Source: Lactiplantibacillus brownii (GTDB lineage Bacteria > Bacillota > Bacilli > Lactobacillales > Lactobacillaceae). From it: a DNA stretch of 64,000 nt. The notes under the pieces were generated by a model. The model saw nothing but the letters and a program-made list of their open reading frames with translations, made no database searches and was not told the origin of the DNA. Shown in pieces: positions 1 to 11,013 of this stretch; position 1 is the first letter of the stretch, and every line of letters starts with the position of its first letter. The translations under genes and the position numbers were made by a program. Location: assembly GCF_031085375.1 (NCBI RefSeq), contig NZ_JAVCWF010000001.1, positions 2,945,649 through 3,009,648 on the forward strand. Reading direction: 5' to 3'.

Positions 1-414
1 AATACCAGTCGATCGAGATGGCATAATATTCTTCGATAGATAGAGAACAATTAAACCCAAAATGACTGAAATGATATTGCCAACCATTAACTGCAAAAAC
101 GTTAAAAGACTAAAAGTCACAATCACCGTCATGCGGTTAGTCAATAATTCAGGCTTTCTAAAGTAAAGGACATACGCAACAATTAAATCCATCAAAGTGA
201 CAATAAACATCACTGTTGTTATTGGACTTTGCCTAAAATAGGCCTCTAGACCCATATTATTCATATTCAAAGCCAGAGCAACATAGGCAAAATAAGCTAC
301 TGGGACAATCATCAAGACGGCAATATAAATATTTACTGCTTTCCGCAAATTATAGTGCAATCCAGTGATAACTCGGTCAAAGAATCTCGAAATTTTACCA
401 TTTTTTGCAATCAT
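1..414 (-). CDS. Integral membrane protein, 3' part cut by window edge
   Basis: An open frame of 138 codons starts at an ATG at 414 behind a strong Shine-Dalgarno (AGAGGAGG) and runs off the left edge, so the protein is incomplete. I do not recognise the family. The visible part is very hydrophobic with about four membrane segments, near residues 28-49, 65-85, 94-110 and 112-127, and a basic N-terminus. It follows the PTS EIICB gene by 39 bases on the same strand, so it is probably the last or next gene of that alpha-glucoside operon. Function cannot be assigned from the sequence; a role linked to sugar uptake is only guilt by association. Confidence 0.7.
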   Translation of the reverse strand, partial: MIAKNGKISRFFDRVITGLHYNLRKAVNIYIAVLMIVPVAYFAYVALALNMNNMGLEAYFRQSPITTVMFIVTLMDLIVAYVLYFRKPELLTNRMTVIVTFSLLTFLQLMVGNIISVILGLIVLYLSKNIMPSRSTGI

Positions 415-453
415 CTGGCTTACCTCCTCTACCCATCAACTAATTATTTCAAA

Positions 454-2319
454 CTAAATCAACGACAATATTGCTTGTACAAACTTTTCATGATCCTTCA
501 TATCGATAATAACTTTCTTACCATCAACTTTAACGCTATTAATATCCACTCCTAATTCCTTGAAAACAGATTCTTGATCAACTTCAGCCGGATTAACCAC
601 CGTTACCACCAATTCGCTAGCAATATCTTCAACATTTTCAATGTTTTGATCCGTACCTAACGAATCCATAATTAAAGTTGCACTTTGTTGTATTGGTGAT
701 AATTCTTTAACTTCTGGTTGAGCACTAGCATCTGTTTGAATCGGCCCACTGGATAGATCCGTCATTTTTTCGAGAACTTGGGCCACGTCTAATCCAACAA
801 TAACCTGAATAGCTTTACCATGACGAACCACGCCAACTGCCTTGTTTGCTTTAAACATACTATCTGATGCAACTCTTTCGGGATCTTTAATCGTAACTCG
901 CAAACGAGTTGCACAGCTAGTCATGTCTTCAATATTACCTGCACCGCCAAGACCCTCAAGATAAGCTTGGGCTCGTTCGATGTATGGATTTGAGGCTGAA
1001 CCAGTCTTAGCCTTGTATTCCTTTTTATTGATCAACTTAGTATCTTCACCTTCAGCTTCACGCCCTGGCGTTGCATAGTTGAAATGTTGAATCATAATCT
1101 TGAACACAAAGAAATAAATAACTGAGAAAATTAAACCGATGACAATTTGAAGAACCCAAGTATGCCAATGGTTAGCCCATAATGGAATCCAGTTCATACT
1201 TAAGAAGTTAATTAAGCCACCATCGAATTGACCAACAATCCCAAAAGCAAACATCGTTGCATCCAAGGTAGCAGCCAATAATGAGTGAACGACCCAAAGT
1301 ACTGGAGCAGCGAATAAGAACGTAAATTCAACTGGTTCAGTAATCCCAGCAGCGATTGATGTTAATCCTGCAGGAATTAGTAGTGCAGCCGTTTGTTTCT
1401 TACGACTCTTTTTCGCGGTGACATAAAAAGCATAACAAATTGCAGGAATACCAAAGACTTTTTCATTTCCAAACAATTCAAAGCCCATTGCTGGTGCTAA
1501 TGATTTGATTGGTGCAGTACTGGTTGCAAATTGTGATAAATGTTGTAACCAGTACGGTTCCAAACCACCAGCAACCGCTGCTGGTCCATATTGGAACGGA
1601 ATATAGATGAAGTGATGTAACCCAGTTGGAATCAGGACCCGTTGTAAGAAACAGTAGACCCAGACCCCAATTACACCAGAAGTCTTCATAAATCCTTGTA
1701 AGGCTGCAATCCCCAATTGGATTTTTGGCCATACTAAACATGTTAGAAAAGCCAAAACAAACATAGCAGCGAAACCTAAGATAACAACATACGATGATCC
1801 TTGGAAAGTCCCTAGCCAATCAGGCAACTTCTTATCAAAGTATTTGTTGTGTAACCAGACGACAATCCCAGCGACAACCAACGCACCCACAATGCTGGTA
1901 TCCAAAGTTTTAATACCAGCAATCATGGTTAACCCACCATTAGTAGAATTAGCAGAGATTTCGCGTGCGTAATGATTCACACCAAAGGTTGGACCCCAGA
2001 TACTTAAAATAGCAGCCACGAAATAATTAAAAGTTAAATAAGTTACTAATGATTCCAGTGCAGCCCGGCCTTGCGACTTTTTAGCTAAACCAATTGGTAA
2101 ACCGACAACAAACAGTAATGGTACTTGCCGGAAGATGGTCCAACCACCTTCCTCAATGGTGTACCAAATACCATACCAAGTTGTTGTATTTTTTGCTAAA
2201 CTCGGAAAAATTGCAGCATTAGTAAATAAAGAACCAAAGGCAACAATCAACCCAGCAAAAGAGAATAGCAAAACTGGTACAAACATTGCAGCCCCAAACT
2301 TTTGCAGCTTCTGCATCAT
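454..2319 (-). CDS. PTS alpha-glucoside EIICB permease (GlvC/MalT-like) with an extra C-terminal EIIB-like domain
   Basis: This is a phosphotransferase permease that would import and phosphorylate an alpha-glucoside such as maltose. Residues about 1-430 form the membrane EIIC domain with many hydrophobic segments, including the conserved region around GITEPVEF. The EIIB domain follows at about 455-530, with the phospho-acceptor cysteine in MTSCATRLRV. At 621 residues it is about 90 longer than B. subtilis GlvC because a second EIIB-like fold is appended (about 545-621); there the cysteine position is replaced (IASELVV), so it cannot be phosphorylated in the usual way. The upstream partner gene encodes a GlvA-type 6-phospho-alpha-glucosidase, which fixes the substrate class. 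No EIIA domain is present, so a general EIIA must serve it. Confidence 0.9.
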   Translation of the reverse strand: MMQKLQKFGAAMFVPVLLFSFAGLIVAFGSLFTNAAIFPSLAKNTTTWYGIWYTIEEGGWTIFRQVPLLFVVGLPIGLAKKSQGRAALESLVTYLTFNYFVAAILSIWGPTFGVNHYAREISANSTNGGLTMIAGIKTLDTSIVGALVVAGIVVWLHNKYFDKKLPDWLGTFQGSSYVVILGFAAMFVLAFLTCLVWPKIQLGIAALQGFMKTSGVIGVWVYCFLQRVLIPTGLHHFIYIPFQYGPAAVAGGLEPYWLQHLSQFATSTAPIKSLAPAMGFELFGNEKVFGIPAICYAFYVTAKKSRKKQTAALLIPAGLTSIAAGITEPVEFTFLFAAPVLWVVHSLLAATLDATMFAFGIVGQFDGGLINFLSMNWIPLWANHWHTWVLQIVIGLIFSVIYFFVFKIMIQHFNYATPGREAEGEDTKLINKKEYKAKTGSASNPYIERAQAYLEGLGGAGNIEDMTSCATRLRVTIKDPERVASDSMFKANKAVGVVRHGKAIQVIVGLDVAQVLEKMTDLSSGPIQTDASAQPEVKELSPIQQSATLIMDSLGTDQNIENVEDIASELVVTVVNPAEVDQESVFKELGVDINSVKVDGKKVIIDMKDHEKFVQAILSLI

Positions 2320-2349
2320 GATAAATTCATCTCACTTTTTTTAAAATTA

Positions 2350-2390
2350 AAAAGAAAGACTAGTACAAACCATTGCAATAGTCTTTCTTA
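2350..2390 (-). terminator. Hairpin with U-run between glvA-like and EIICB genes
   Basis: An 11-bp perfect stem (AAGAAAGACTA at 2352-2362 with its complement at 2379-2389) is followed on the minus strand by a T-rich tract. It lies between two genes of one apparent operon, so it probably terminates part of the transcripts after the 6-phospho-alpha-glucosidase gene and lowers expression of the permease. Confidence 0.65.
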
Positions 2391-2407
2391 GTCACTACTT
2401 GCCAAAA

Positions 2408-4098
<1,691 letters not shown>

Positions 4099-4140
4099 AA
4101 AAAATAGTATGAACAACTTTATGCTGTTCATACTATTTTT
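4099..4140 (-). terminator. Terminator of the ula operon
   Basis: A long stem of about 16 bp (AAATAGTATGAACA at about 4101-4116 with its complement at 4125-4138) flanked by A and T runs on both sides. It lies 16 bases after the stop of the last ula gene, and its symmetry would let it work in both directions. Confidence 0.85.
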
Positions 4141-4156
4141 CAATTGTTTAAAAGTG

Positions 4157-4888
4157 TTATAACACATGTTCATGGGTCATAGATTTAGGATTACTTTGTC
4201 CATAATAAGCATTATTACCATGTTTCCGATAATAGTGTTTATCCAACAAGTATTGTGGTACCGATGGACTTAAATGACCTGAAAGCTGCATCGTATGGTA
4301 GGCCATCTCGGCAACAACTTCCAATACCTTAGCATTATACACTGCCTTATCTGGTGTTGCCCCCCAAGTAAACGGGCCATGATCCTGGACTAAGACACCA
4401 GGCACTGCATCCGTATCCAACTCATGTTTCTTAAAAGTATCCACGATGACTCGGCCGGTATTGCCCTCATAATCATCTGCAATTTGTTCCTTGCTAAGTT
4501 GTGGTGTGACTGGTACTGGGCCATAAAAGGTATCAGCATGAGTCGTCCCACAGGCCGGAATAGCCATTCCGGCTTGTGCAAATGACACCGCCCACGGTGA
4601 ATGAGTGTGGACGATCCCACCAATCTCAGGAAACTGGCGGTAAAGAATTGCATGCGTTGGCGTATCACTAGAAGGATTTAATTCGCCTTCAACGATCTTG
4701 CCATCCAGATCCACGACTACCATGTCACTTGGCTTCAATTTATCGTAGTCAACACCACTAGGTTTAATCACAAATAAGCCCTTCTCACGATCAATACCAC
4801 TGACATTGCCCCATGTGAACGTTACCAATTTCAATTTTGGCAATTGCATATTGGCTTCATAGACTTCTTGTTTTAATTTTTCAAGCAT
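4157..4888 (-). CDS. ulaF: L-ribulose-5-phosphate 4-epimerase (UlaF/AraD family)
   Basis: A class II aldolase-fold zinc epimerase interconverting L-ribulose 5-phosphate and D-xylulose 5-phosphate, the last step that feeds ascorbate carbon into the pentose phosphate/phosphoketolase route. Family motifs are TWGNVSG near residue 25, SSDTPTH near 75, HTHSPWA near 95 (zinc histidines) and the later [10 protein letters not shown]. Its 243 residues are typical (AraD about 230). Its start overlaps the end of the 3-epimerase gene by 16 bases, so it is translationally coupled. AraD and UlaF cannot be separated by sequence alone; the operon decides for UlaF. Confidence 0.92.
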   Translation of the reverse strand: MLEKLKQEVYEANMQLPKLKLVTFTWGNVSGIDREKGLFVIKPSGVDYDKLKPSDMVVVDLDGKIVEGELNPSSDTPTHAILYRQFPEIGGIVHTHSPWAVSFAQAGMAIPACGTTHADTFYGPVPVTPQLSKEQIADDYEGNTGRVIVDTFKKHELDTDAVPGVLVQDHGPFTWGATPDKAVYNAKVLEVVAEMAYHTMQLSGHLSPSVPQYLLDKHYYRKHGNNAYYGQSNPKSMTHEHVL

Positions 4889-5757
4889 ACGTCCTTCTCC
4901 TGTTCCAGCCCGACTTTAGCAAACAAGTTATTGAAATATTGTTTGGCAACTTTAACCTCATGAACTGGATTTGCTGACTTTTCAGTCCACATCTCAATCG
5001 TGAAAGCACCATGGTAGTCAAGCCGCTTCAATGTTCGTAAACAACCTTCAAAATCAACCGTTCCATCACCAAATGGCACATCTCTAAATTGGCCCTTACT
5101 CGTAGCCGTTACGGGATGGGTATCTTTCAAATGTACTGAAACAATATTATCAACACCGACTTCTAACTCACGAGCCACATCATTACTTGGCCATGCACTC
5201 AAATTACCAACATCTGGGTAAGCTTGTAGCCATGGACTATGAATCTGCGTTTTAATCTCACCGATTTTTTCAAGTGAATTGATAAATGGGTCATCCATCG
5301 TCTCAATAGCAAGCGTAACTTCTTTGGCAGCTGCGTACTCGACCCCTAATTTAAGATTCGCCAGGAAATACTCTCTGGTAGTCACTGTTTTAGGTTCATA
5401 ATAAACGTCATAACCAGCTAATTGAATATTCCGAATACCCAAATCACTCGCTAAATCTATTGCTTGATACAACATCTTTAAACTCGTCTTTCGCACTTCA
5501 GCATCGGCTGATCCCAGTGGAAACCGTCGATGACCGCTTAGCATAAGTGTGTGTATTCTAACACCTGTGTTCCAACTAGCATCCCGAACCTCTGTCCGTT
5601 GTTCCTTAGTCCAGTTCAAACGCGCCAAACGTTCATCACTTTCATCGACAGATAATTCAATGAAGTTAAAGCCTAATTGATGGACCAACTGTAGCCGTTC
5701 GAGCCAAGAATCGGCTTTTGGTAAAGCCTTTTCATAAATACCTAACGAAACCATCAT
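4873..5757 (-). CDS. ulaE: L-xylulose/L-ribulose-5-phosphate 3-epimerase (UlaE)
   Basis: A TIM-barrel sugar-phosphate 3-epimerase of the SgaU/UlaE group acting between UlaD and UlaF in ascorbate catabolism. Characteristic stretches are GIYEKALPK at the N-terminus, [27 protein letters not shown], and VHLKDTHP. The length of 294 is close to the E. coli enzyme (284). Two ATGs stand in tandem at 5757 and 5754 behind AAGGAGG. It is followed by ulaF with a 16-base overlap and preceded by the operon's DeoR regulator. Confidence 0.92.
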   Translation of the reverse strand: MMVSLGIYEKALPKADSWLERLQLVHQLGFNFIELSVDESDERLARLNWTKEQRTEVRDASWNTGVRIHTLMLSGHRRFPLGSADAEVRKTSLKMLYQAIDLASDLGIRNIQLAGYDVYYEPKTVTTREYFLANLKLGVEYAAAKEVTLAIETMDDPFINSLEKIGEIKTQIHSPWLQAYPDVGNLSAWPSNDVARELEVGVDNIVSVHLKDTHPVTATSKGQFRDVPFGDGTVDFEGCLRTLKRLDYHGAFTIEMWTEKSANPVHEVKVAKQYFNNLFAKVGLEQEKDVCLKN

Positions 5758-5765
5758 AAACCTCC

Positions 5766-6539
5766 TTAATTCGCCACCTGAATGACTTCAATACCTCGAT
5801 GGCGAAAGTCACGGACGACCCGCTCATTTGCAAAAGAATCCGTGATTAAGACGTCCACCGAAGATAGATCCGCAACGTGGTAATTACTTGAGACCCCAAT
5901 TTTTCGATAATCAGCAACACAGATTACTTTCTGCTTAGTCCGCTGAATCATCGTGCTGTTAACCTGTGTTTCATAGATATTCTGCGTCGTTACGCCGTTT
6001 TCAGCACTGATTCCATCACAACCAATCAATGTAAAATCAGATTGCATCGTTTCCAAGAGTTGAATGGTAACGGTCCCCACTAATGATTCTTTAGGATAAC
6101 GAACTTCGCCGCCGGTTAAAATAATAGATGTCTCTGGATGCCGAACACATTCTGTTGCACGAATGTTATTCGTAATGATCGTCAACGGCTTGACTGCTAA
6201 CTGATTAATTGCGCGCCAACAAAGTGAACTAGAATTTACAAATAAAGTACTATTATCAGTAATATAGCTTGGCACTGCCGCCGCGATACTATCCTTTAGT
6301 TGTTCAATCTTTGTTCGTAAAGAATTGCCCTGGGACAATTCATCGTCAACTTTTTCAACTACCCCGTGATGCCAGTTAACACGTCCCATATCATTCAGCG
6401 CTTTTAAATCTCGCCGAACCGTAATTTCGGATACGTCTAACTGATCTGCCAAATCTTTGACAGTAATTGAACTAATTTGCTTCAACTCAGCCACAAGTTG
6501 ATTACGTCGATTTTGAACATTTTCCATTGAATTCTTCAC
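5766..6539 (-). CDS. DeoR/GlpR-family transcription regulator inside the ula operon
   Basis: A sugar-phosphate-responsive repressor. The N-terminal winged helix (about residues 8-60) has the DeoR signature ITVKDLADQLDVSEITVRRDLKALNDMG. The C-terminal DeoR sensor domain (about 75-235) has the NNIRATE, LTGGEV and LIGCDGIS stretches. It sits between ulaD and ulaE, so it probably controls this operon, the role UlaR plays in enterobacteria. A GTG at 6539 has GGGGAT upstream; an ATG at 6527 is an alternative. Candidate operators of the form TTATGAACAT/ATGTTCG lie upstream of ulaG. Confidence 0.88.
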   Translation of the reverse strand: MKNSMENVQNRRNQLVAELKQISSITVKDLADQLDVSEITVRRDLKALNDMGRVNWHHGVVEKVDDELSQGNSLRTKIEQLKDSIAAAVPSYITDNSTLFVNSSSLCWRAINQLAVKPLTIITNNIRATECVRHPETSIILTGGEVRYPKESLVGTVTIQLLETMQSDFTLIGCDGISAENGVTTQNIYETQVNSTMIQRTKQKVICVADYRKIGVSSNYHVADLSSVDVLITDSFANERVVRDFRHRGIEVIQVAN

Positions 6540-6572
6540 GATTACATCCCCGATCTACAACGTTAAAATAAT

Positions 6573-7214
6573 TTATTCACCCCAAAGACGCTTTAATTCG
6601 TCCTGGAAAGCTTGTGCGGCTTTTGCTGGGTCATCGGCTTGAGTGATTGCACGACCAGCAATAAACGTGTAAACGTTTACACCTTCGAACAAAGCTAGCT
6701 TATCAACACTTAAACCACCCGTCACCGAAACACGGAAGCCCATATCTACTAACATTTTAACCTTATTTAAATCTTTTTCACCCCAACTAACTCCAGAGAG
6801 AAGCGCATCTCGGCTCTGGTGATAAATTGCTTGGGTAATCCCCGCATCAAGCCATTGTTGAGCATCTTCACGTGTCCAATTCCCGTACAATTCCACTTGA
6901 ATTTCTGAAATTTCTTTATTAGCAGCTTTCATCGTTGGAATAGTTGCTGCACAAATACAAGTCATCCAGTCAGCCCCGGCGTCTGCCATATTTTTAGCAA
7001 CAGTCCCGCCGGCGTCGGCACACTTGGTATCGGCAATAATTGTTTTATTAGGAAACAGTGCCCGCATTGATGACACGGCTTTAGTCCCTTCTTGCAAAAT
7101 AAGAATGGTTCCAGCTTCAACAATATCAACGATACTACCGACTTCACGAACATCTTCTAGTGCACTTTCTAAAGTGTTGTTGTCTAAAGCAACTTGTAAA
7201 TTTGGTTTTGTCAA
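6573..7214 (-). CDS. ulaD: 3-keto-L-gulonate-6-phosphate decarboxylase (UlaD)
   Basis: A member of the orotidine-5'-phosphate decarboxylase suprafamily that makes L-xylulose 5-phosphate from 3-keto-L-gulonate 6-phosphate. Characteristic segments are NLQVALDNNTLESAL at the N-terminus, IVEAGTILILQEG, the metal/active-site stretch IADTKCADAGG, ITQAIYHQSRD and SVTGGLSVD near the phosphate site. The 213 residues match the family (216 in E. coli). It is the fifth gene of the ula operon in transcription order, after the PTS genes, and has a GGAGGG site. Confidence 0.93.
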   Translation of the reverse strand: MTKPNLQVALDNNTLESALEDVREVGSIVDIVEAGTILILQEGTKAVSSMRALFPNKTIIADTKCADAGGTVAKNMADAGADWMTCICAATIPTMKAANKEISEIQVELYGNWTREDAQQWLDAGITQAIYHQSRDALLSGVSWGEKDLNKVKMLVDMGFRVSVTGGLSVDKLALFEGVNVYTFIAGRAITQADDPAKAAQAFQDELKRLWGE

Positions 7215-7244
7215 TTTAATCCCTCCTAGTGATCTATAAACACA

Positions 7245-7275
7245 ACAAGCGAACCTACATTATCGGTTCGCTTGT
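7245..7275. other. Perfect hairpin between ulaB and ulaD
   Basis: ACAAGCGAACC at 7245-7255 pairs perfectly with GGTTCGCTTGT at 7265-7275 over a 9-base loop. No strong U-run follows on the minus strand, so it is more likely an mRNA processing or stability element, or a weak attenuator between the PTS and the catabolic part, than a full terminator. Confidence 0.6.
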
Positions 7276-7292
7276 CAACATTGACCGATTAA

Positions 7293-7586
7293 TTATTTAA
7301 CTAAATCGGTTTCCTCACGTACATGTTGCATAATTTCTTTATCACTCATGACGTTCTTCACACCGATGATCATGACACCCTTAGCCTTAGCTTCATCAAA
7401 CATGTCAACAAAGTTCATTGGCGTGAAGACCATGTCGTATGAACGCGCATTGCTCTTACCTTCAGCTAAACTAGTATGTTCGATCTTTGAAATTGGAATA
7501 TCCAACTGTTTGAACGCTTTTTGGACACTCTTCATCATCATTAAACTGGTTCCTGACCCATTGGCACAAGATACTAAGATATTCAT
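7293..7586 (-). CDS. ulaB: Ascorbate PTS EIIB component (UlaB)
   Basis: A small cytoplasmic phosphocarrier of 97 residues, the usual length for a lactose/ascorbate-type IIB protein. The phosphorylated cysteine stands in the P-loop-like motif SCANGSGTSLMM at residues 6-17. It takes phosphate from UlaC and passes it to ascorbate bound to UlaA. It lies between ulaA and ulaD in the operon, 33 bases after ulaA. Confidence 0.93.
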   Translation of the reverse strand: MNILVSCANGSGTSLMMMKSVQKAFKQLDIPISKIEHTSLAEGKSNARSYDMVFTPMNFVDMFDEAKAKGVMIIGVKNVMSDKEIMQHVREETDLVK

Positions 7587-7619
7587 AATAAAATCCCCCT
7601 AATATTTTTAAACTTATTG

Positions 7620-9140
7620 CTATTTTACCGCTTTCTTTTCAGCCATGTTCTTCTTATATTGATCGTAATCTGTAACCATCAAGAAGTAGTTCTTAGGATC
7701 ATGTCGGTATTCAAGTTGTGGAATAATAACCAGAATAAGAACAACCGCAACAATCCCAAAGACACCCAAGAATTTCATAAGGACTGTGAAGAATGGCCAA
7801 ACAGTATCCCAATCGAACATCCCAAGATAGCCACCGAACTTCGATAAACCGACCCAACTAGAGATAAGGGCGGCACCAAAGACTTGGACTAAGCCACTTA
7901 AGAACGGCAATAACATCGCTGCTTTGGCTCCGGCTCGTTTATTCGCATAAATCCCAAAGGCGGCATTATCAAAGAACAGTGGAATAAACCCAGCAATGAT
8001 AATTGTTGGTGAATGGAAAATAAGTAATGCACCAATCGCGATAAACTGACCTAAAGCACCAAATAAGAAACCAATCGTCACAGCATTAGGTTCACCAAAG
8101 GCAAAGGTCGCAGCCACATCGATACCAGGCACAGAACCAGGTAATAACCGATCTGAAATCCCAGTAAAACTTTCAGTTAATTCGCCAACGAAAGTCCGAA
8201 CACCTAATTGCAAGATTGCCAAGTTAACGGCAAAGCTTAGTGAGGTGGTTAAAATATAGAATAAGAAGCTACCATTTGGTGCTAAGCCAGAAACACCTTT
8301 ACTAGCAGTATAAACACCATTGAAGTATGACCGACCGAGCACTAACATAATAATCCCGAAGAAGAACAACATTAGAATCCCAGTTGCAACCATATTTTCG
8401 TTGAAGATTTTCAAGAAACCTGGCAGTTGAATATCTTCTAATCGTTGAGCTTTCTTGTTAGATTTGATTTCATGTGCCTTAAATTTATCTGACAACCATG
8501 AAACAAAGGCAATCCCGAAAACTTGTTGGTGAGCAATGGCAAAACCACCACCGTCCGTTAAATCTTGTGTGTAACGAATAGTTAAGTTTGAACCTACTGC
8601 CCAATAGAGTCCGAGAATGACACCCATGACCAATAAAACTTCAATCCGACCCATTTTTGGGAAGCAGAACAATAATAGCCAGAATGCCGTTGCTGCTTGT
8701 TGAACCTGAACATTACCAGTTGTAAAAACGGCTCTTAATTTAGTATACTTTTGGAACCGAACTAATAGAATATTGAAGATAAATGCAAACAACAATAGCA
8801 ACATGACATCACCGAATGTCCGCCCAAAGGTCTTCATCAGTCCATCGGTAACCGCGTTTTGACCAAAATATGGATCAATCACCGTTGCTGTTAAGTTAAA
8901 GCGATCTTTTAAACCAGTTAAGATTGGTCGAAAACTACTAACCAAACCACCAGACCCAACCATTAAAATCATGTACCCAATTACAGCCTTCAAAAAACCT
9001 GCAATCGATTCATACAATGGCTTACGTTCCAGAATATAACCAAGCAATACGATGAAACCAATCATGTAAGCTGGTTGGGTTAGAATATTATTGGCAAAGT
9101 AGTCCCATATTTTCATTAAAATATCTAGAAACTGCGACAT
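7620..9140 (-). CDS. ulaA: Ascorbate PTS EIIC permease (UlaA)
   Basis: The membrane component of the ascorbate PTS, 506 residues with about eleven hydrophobic segments across the whole length and a short basic C-terminus. Family features include the N-terminal amphipathic stretch ending in ILTQPAYMIGF, LMVGSGGLVSSFRP, and GEPNAVTIGFLFGALGQF. It imports L-ascorbate and delivers L-ascorbate 6-phosphate for UlaG. The usual family length is 460-500. It is preceded by ulaC and followed by ulaB. Confidence 0.92.
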   Translation of the reverse strand: MSQFLDILMKIWDYFANNILTQPAYMIGFIVLLGYILERKPLYESIAGFLKAVIGYMILMVGSGGLVSSFRPILTGLKDRFNLTATVIDPYFGQNAVTDGLMKTFGRTFGDVMLLLLFAFIFNILLVRFQKYTKLRAVFTTGNVQVQQAATAFWLLLFCFPKMGRIEVLLVMGVILGLYWAVGSNLTIRYTQDLTDGGGFAIAHQQVFGIAFVSWLSDKFKAHEIKSNKKAQRLEDIQLPGFLKIFNENMVATGILMLFFFGIIMLVLGRSYFNGVYTASKGVSGLAPNGSFLFYILTTSLSFAVNLAILQLGVRTFVGELTESFTGISDRLLPGSVPGIDVAATFAFGEPNAVTIGFLFGALGQFIAIGALLIFHSPTIIIAGFIPLFFDNAAFGIYANKRAGAKAAMLLPFLSGLVQVFGAALISSWVGLSKFGGYLGMFDWDTVWPFFTVLMKFLGVFGIVAVVLILVIIPQLEYRHDPKNYFLMVTDYDQYKKNMAEKKAVK

Positions 9141-9156
9141 GAGTGTGCCCCTTTCT

Positions 9157-9615
9157 TTAACTCATTCCGTCAACAATTGCCTTGAAGTCAGCAACACTGT
9201 CAACAGCTAGAAGTTTATCAATCAGACCATCCGTCATTAATAAATCCGATAAATCACTGATGTTTTTCAAATGCTGATCCGGATCTTTAGCTGTTAGCGT
9301 GAAGAACAATTGTGCATGTGAGTCAGGGTTATCTTTATCGAAAACCACTGGTTCTGGAAACTTTGTGAAACTAATCGCAGTTCCTAAGACATTTGTACTT
9401 TCAGCTAATGCATGTGGCATCGCCACACCTGGTACAATCACGATATATGGTCCATTTTTCTCAACGTTTAAAATAATTTCGTCAAGGTATTCTTTTTTTA
9501 TATATTGATGTTCAATTAGCTTAGCACCGGATTGACGTAACGCATCACGCCAATCTTTGGCTGGTTCATGTCGAATATCAACAAGATCCTTTTCTAAAAA
9601 ATCATTCAGTAACAT
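9157..9615 (-). CDS. ulaC: Ascorbate PTS EIIA component (UlaC)
   Basis: A mannitol/fructose-type EIIA domain of 152 residues that carries phosphate from HPr to UlaB. The phosphorylated histidine is in VPGVAMPHAL at about residue 65. It is a stand-alone domain rather than a fusion, as in other ula operons. It lies 23 bases after ulaG and 16 bases before ulaA. Confidence 0.92.
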   Translation of the reverse strand: MLLNDFLEKDLVDIRHEPAKDWRDALRQSGAKLIEHQYIKKEYLDEIILNVEKNGPYIVIVPGVAMPHALAESTNVLGTAISFTKFPEPVVFDKDNPDSHAQLFFTLTAKDPDQHLKNISDLSDLLMTDGLIDKLLAVDSVADFKAIVDGMS

Positions 9616-9638
9616 TTCAACTCACCAACTTCGTTATT

Positions 9639-10709
9639 TTATAGGAATGATGGGAATGGCGTATCATTATCAATTGAGAAAGCATCATGGAAACCACGGT
9701 CAAAGTTGAATTCCATGCGATCTTTGTCATCTGGATAAGTGAATTCCCCACCAACTTGCCAGATATATGGTTTAAATTTATACTGCAACCGATCCTTCTT
9801 GAAATTCCATAACATGGTAATTTCCTTTGGATCAGCCATAAAGTTCGTCCAAATATCATAATGAACTGGAATGATAACCTTAGTCTTTAGAGATTCAGCC
9901 ATCCGTAAGATATCAACCGAAGTAACTTTATCCGTAATTCCACGAGGGTTTTCACCGTAGGCTCCCAAAGCGACGTCAACGTGGTTTTCATTACCATGTT
10001 TAGCAAACATGTTTGAGTAGTGCGAATCAGCAGCATGATAGAGATTGCCACCAGTCGTTTCAAATAAGTAATTAACTGCAATCTTGTTCATATCTTGCGG
10101 CATCTTACCTTTGAGTGTCACTGATGGATCATCTTCAGTAACCAACGCCGTTCGATCAAAACCTTCCAGTACTTTAACCTTAGTCTTACCAATCGTTACG
10201 ACATCACCAGGCTTAACCACAACGGTCTTTTCAGCCGGAACACCCCAACTTTGCCAAATTTCACAAACTTTTTCAGGGCCATAGAACTTAGCTTCTGGGC
10301 AATTGGCATTAACAGCCGCCGCAGTATTGACATCCAAATGATCACTATGAATATGACTAACGAACAAGGCATCAACATCCTTAATCGCAAATGGATCAAT
10401 GACAAATGGTTGATTCCGTAAATTAGGTTGCATAGCCTGAACGCCACTCATCCGCTGCATCTGATGACCCTTACGCATCATACCGTTACCATGAGATTGC
10501 TTCCCGGTCCCACACCACATATCAACTAAAATGTTAGTTGATTCGGCGGTCTTCAACCAGATACCAGTACAACCTAACCACCACATTGAAAATGTTCCTG
10601 GTTTAACTTGCTTATCAGCAATTTCCTCATTTAACCAAGTACCCCATTCTGGGAATGTATTTAAAATCCAGCTTTCACGTGTTACGTTATTGATATTTTT
10701 GTCTGCCAT
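9639..10709 (-). CDS. ulaG: L-ascorbate-6-phosphate lactonase (UlaG)
   Basis: A metallo-beta-lactamase-fold lactonase that opens L-ascorbate 6-phosphate to 3-keto-L-gulonate 6-phosphate. The metal-binding motif is SHIHSDHLD near residue 110; others are [15 protein letters not shown] at the N-terminus and [13 protein letters not shown] near the C-terminus. The start chosen is the ATG at 10709 with GGGAGG at the right spacing; reading on to a TTG at 10724 would translate that ribosome binding site. The resulting 356 residues match E. coli UlaG (354). It is the first gene of the ula operon. Confidence 0.94.
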   Translation of the reverse strand: MADKNINNVTRESWILNTFPEWGTWLNEEIADKQVKPGTFSMWWLGCTGIWLKTAESTNILVDMWCGTGKQSHGNGMMRKGHQMQRMSGVQAMQPNLRNQPFVIDPFAIKDVDALFVSHIHSDHLDVNTAAAVNANCPEAKFYGPEKVCEIWQSWGVPAEKTVVVKPGDVVTIGKTKVKVLEGFDRTALVTEDDPSVTLKGKMPQDMNKIAVNYLFETTGGNLYHAADSHYSNMFAKHGNENHVDVALGAYGENPRGITDKVTSVDILRMAESLKTKVIIPVHYDIWTNFMADPKEITMLWNFKKDRLQYKFKPYIWQVGGEFTYPDDKDRMEFNFDRGFHDAFSIDNDTPFPSFL

Positions 10710-10740
10710 GATGATTCCTCCCAATAAATTTATATCTCAT

Positions 10741-10930
10741 ATTTCATTTATAATGATACGTGCGTTTGTATTCGCTTTCAATATGCCGTTATGTTCGTTT
10801 GGTGTGTTTACGAACTTTATATGTCCATTTTATGAACATTATCATTTACCTCATCTTTTAAGCTTGTTTTACAACCAACTTTCGTCTAAAAACACTCTTA
10901 TACATTACCACTAGTCACTTTATGAACATA
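10741..10930 (-). promoter_or_regulatory. ula operon control region: cre site and repeated GAAC/TTATGAACAT motifs
   Basis: A cre-like site (TGAAAGCGAATACA read on the minus strand, one mismatch to TGWAANCGNTNWCA) lies at 10767-10780. Around it are several related motifs: ATGTTCGTTTG near 10791, TTTACGAAC near 10807, TTATGAACAT near 10833, and TTATGAACAT again near 10920. These resemble DeoR-family operator half-sites and are the likely target of the regulator within the operon. Operator assignment is inference. Confidence 0.5.
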
Positions 10931-10940
10931 AAAGTACCAC

Positions 10941-10985
10941 AAACAAGCCGCTAGCCTATTTTTCTCTAGGTCAGCGACTTGTTTT
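10941..10985 (-). terminator. Terminator after the GH1 gene
   Basis: AAACAAG...CTTGTTT with inner CGCT/AGCG and CTA/TAG pairs forms an imperfect long hairpin 29 bases past the GH1 stop. T-rich tracts are present on both sides. Confidence 0.6.
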
Positions 10986-11013
10986 AATCATGCTGTTTTA
11001 TTTAAAATTAATT

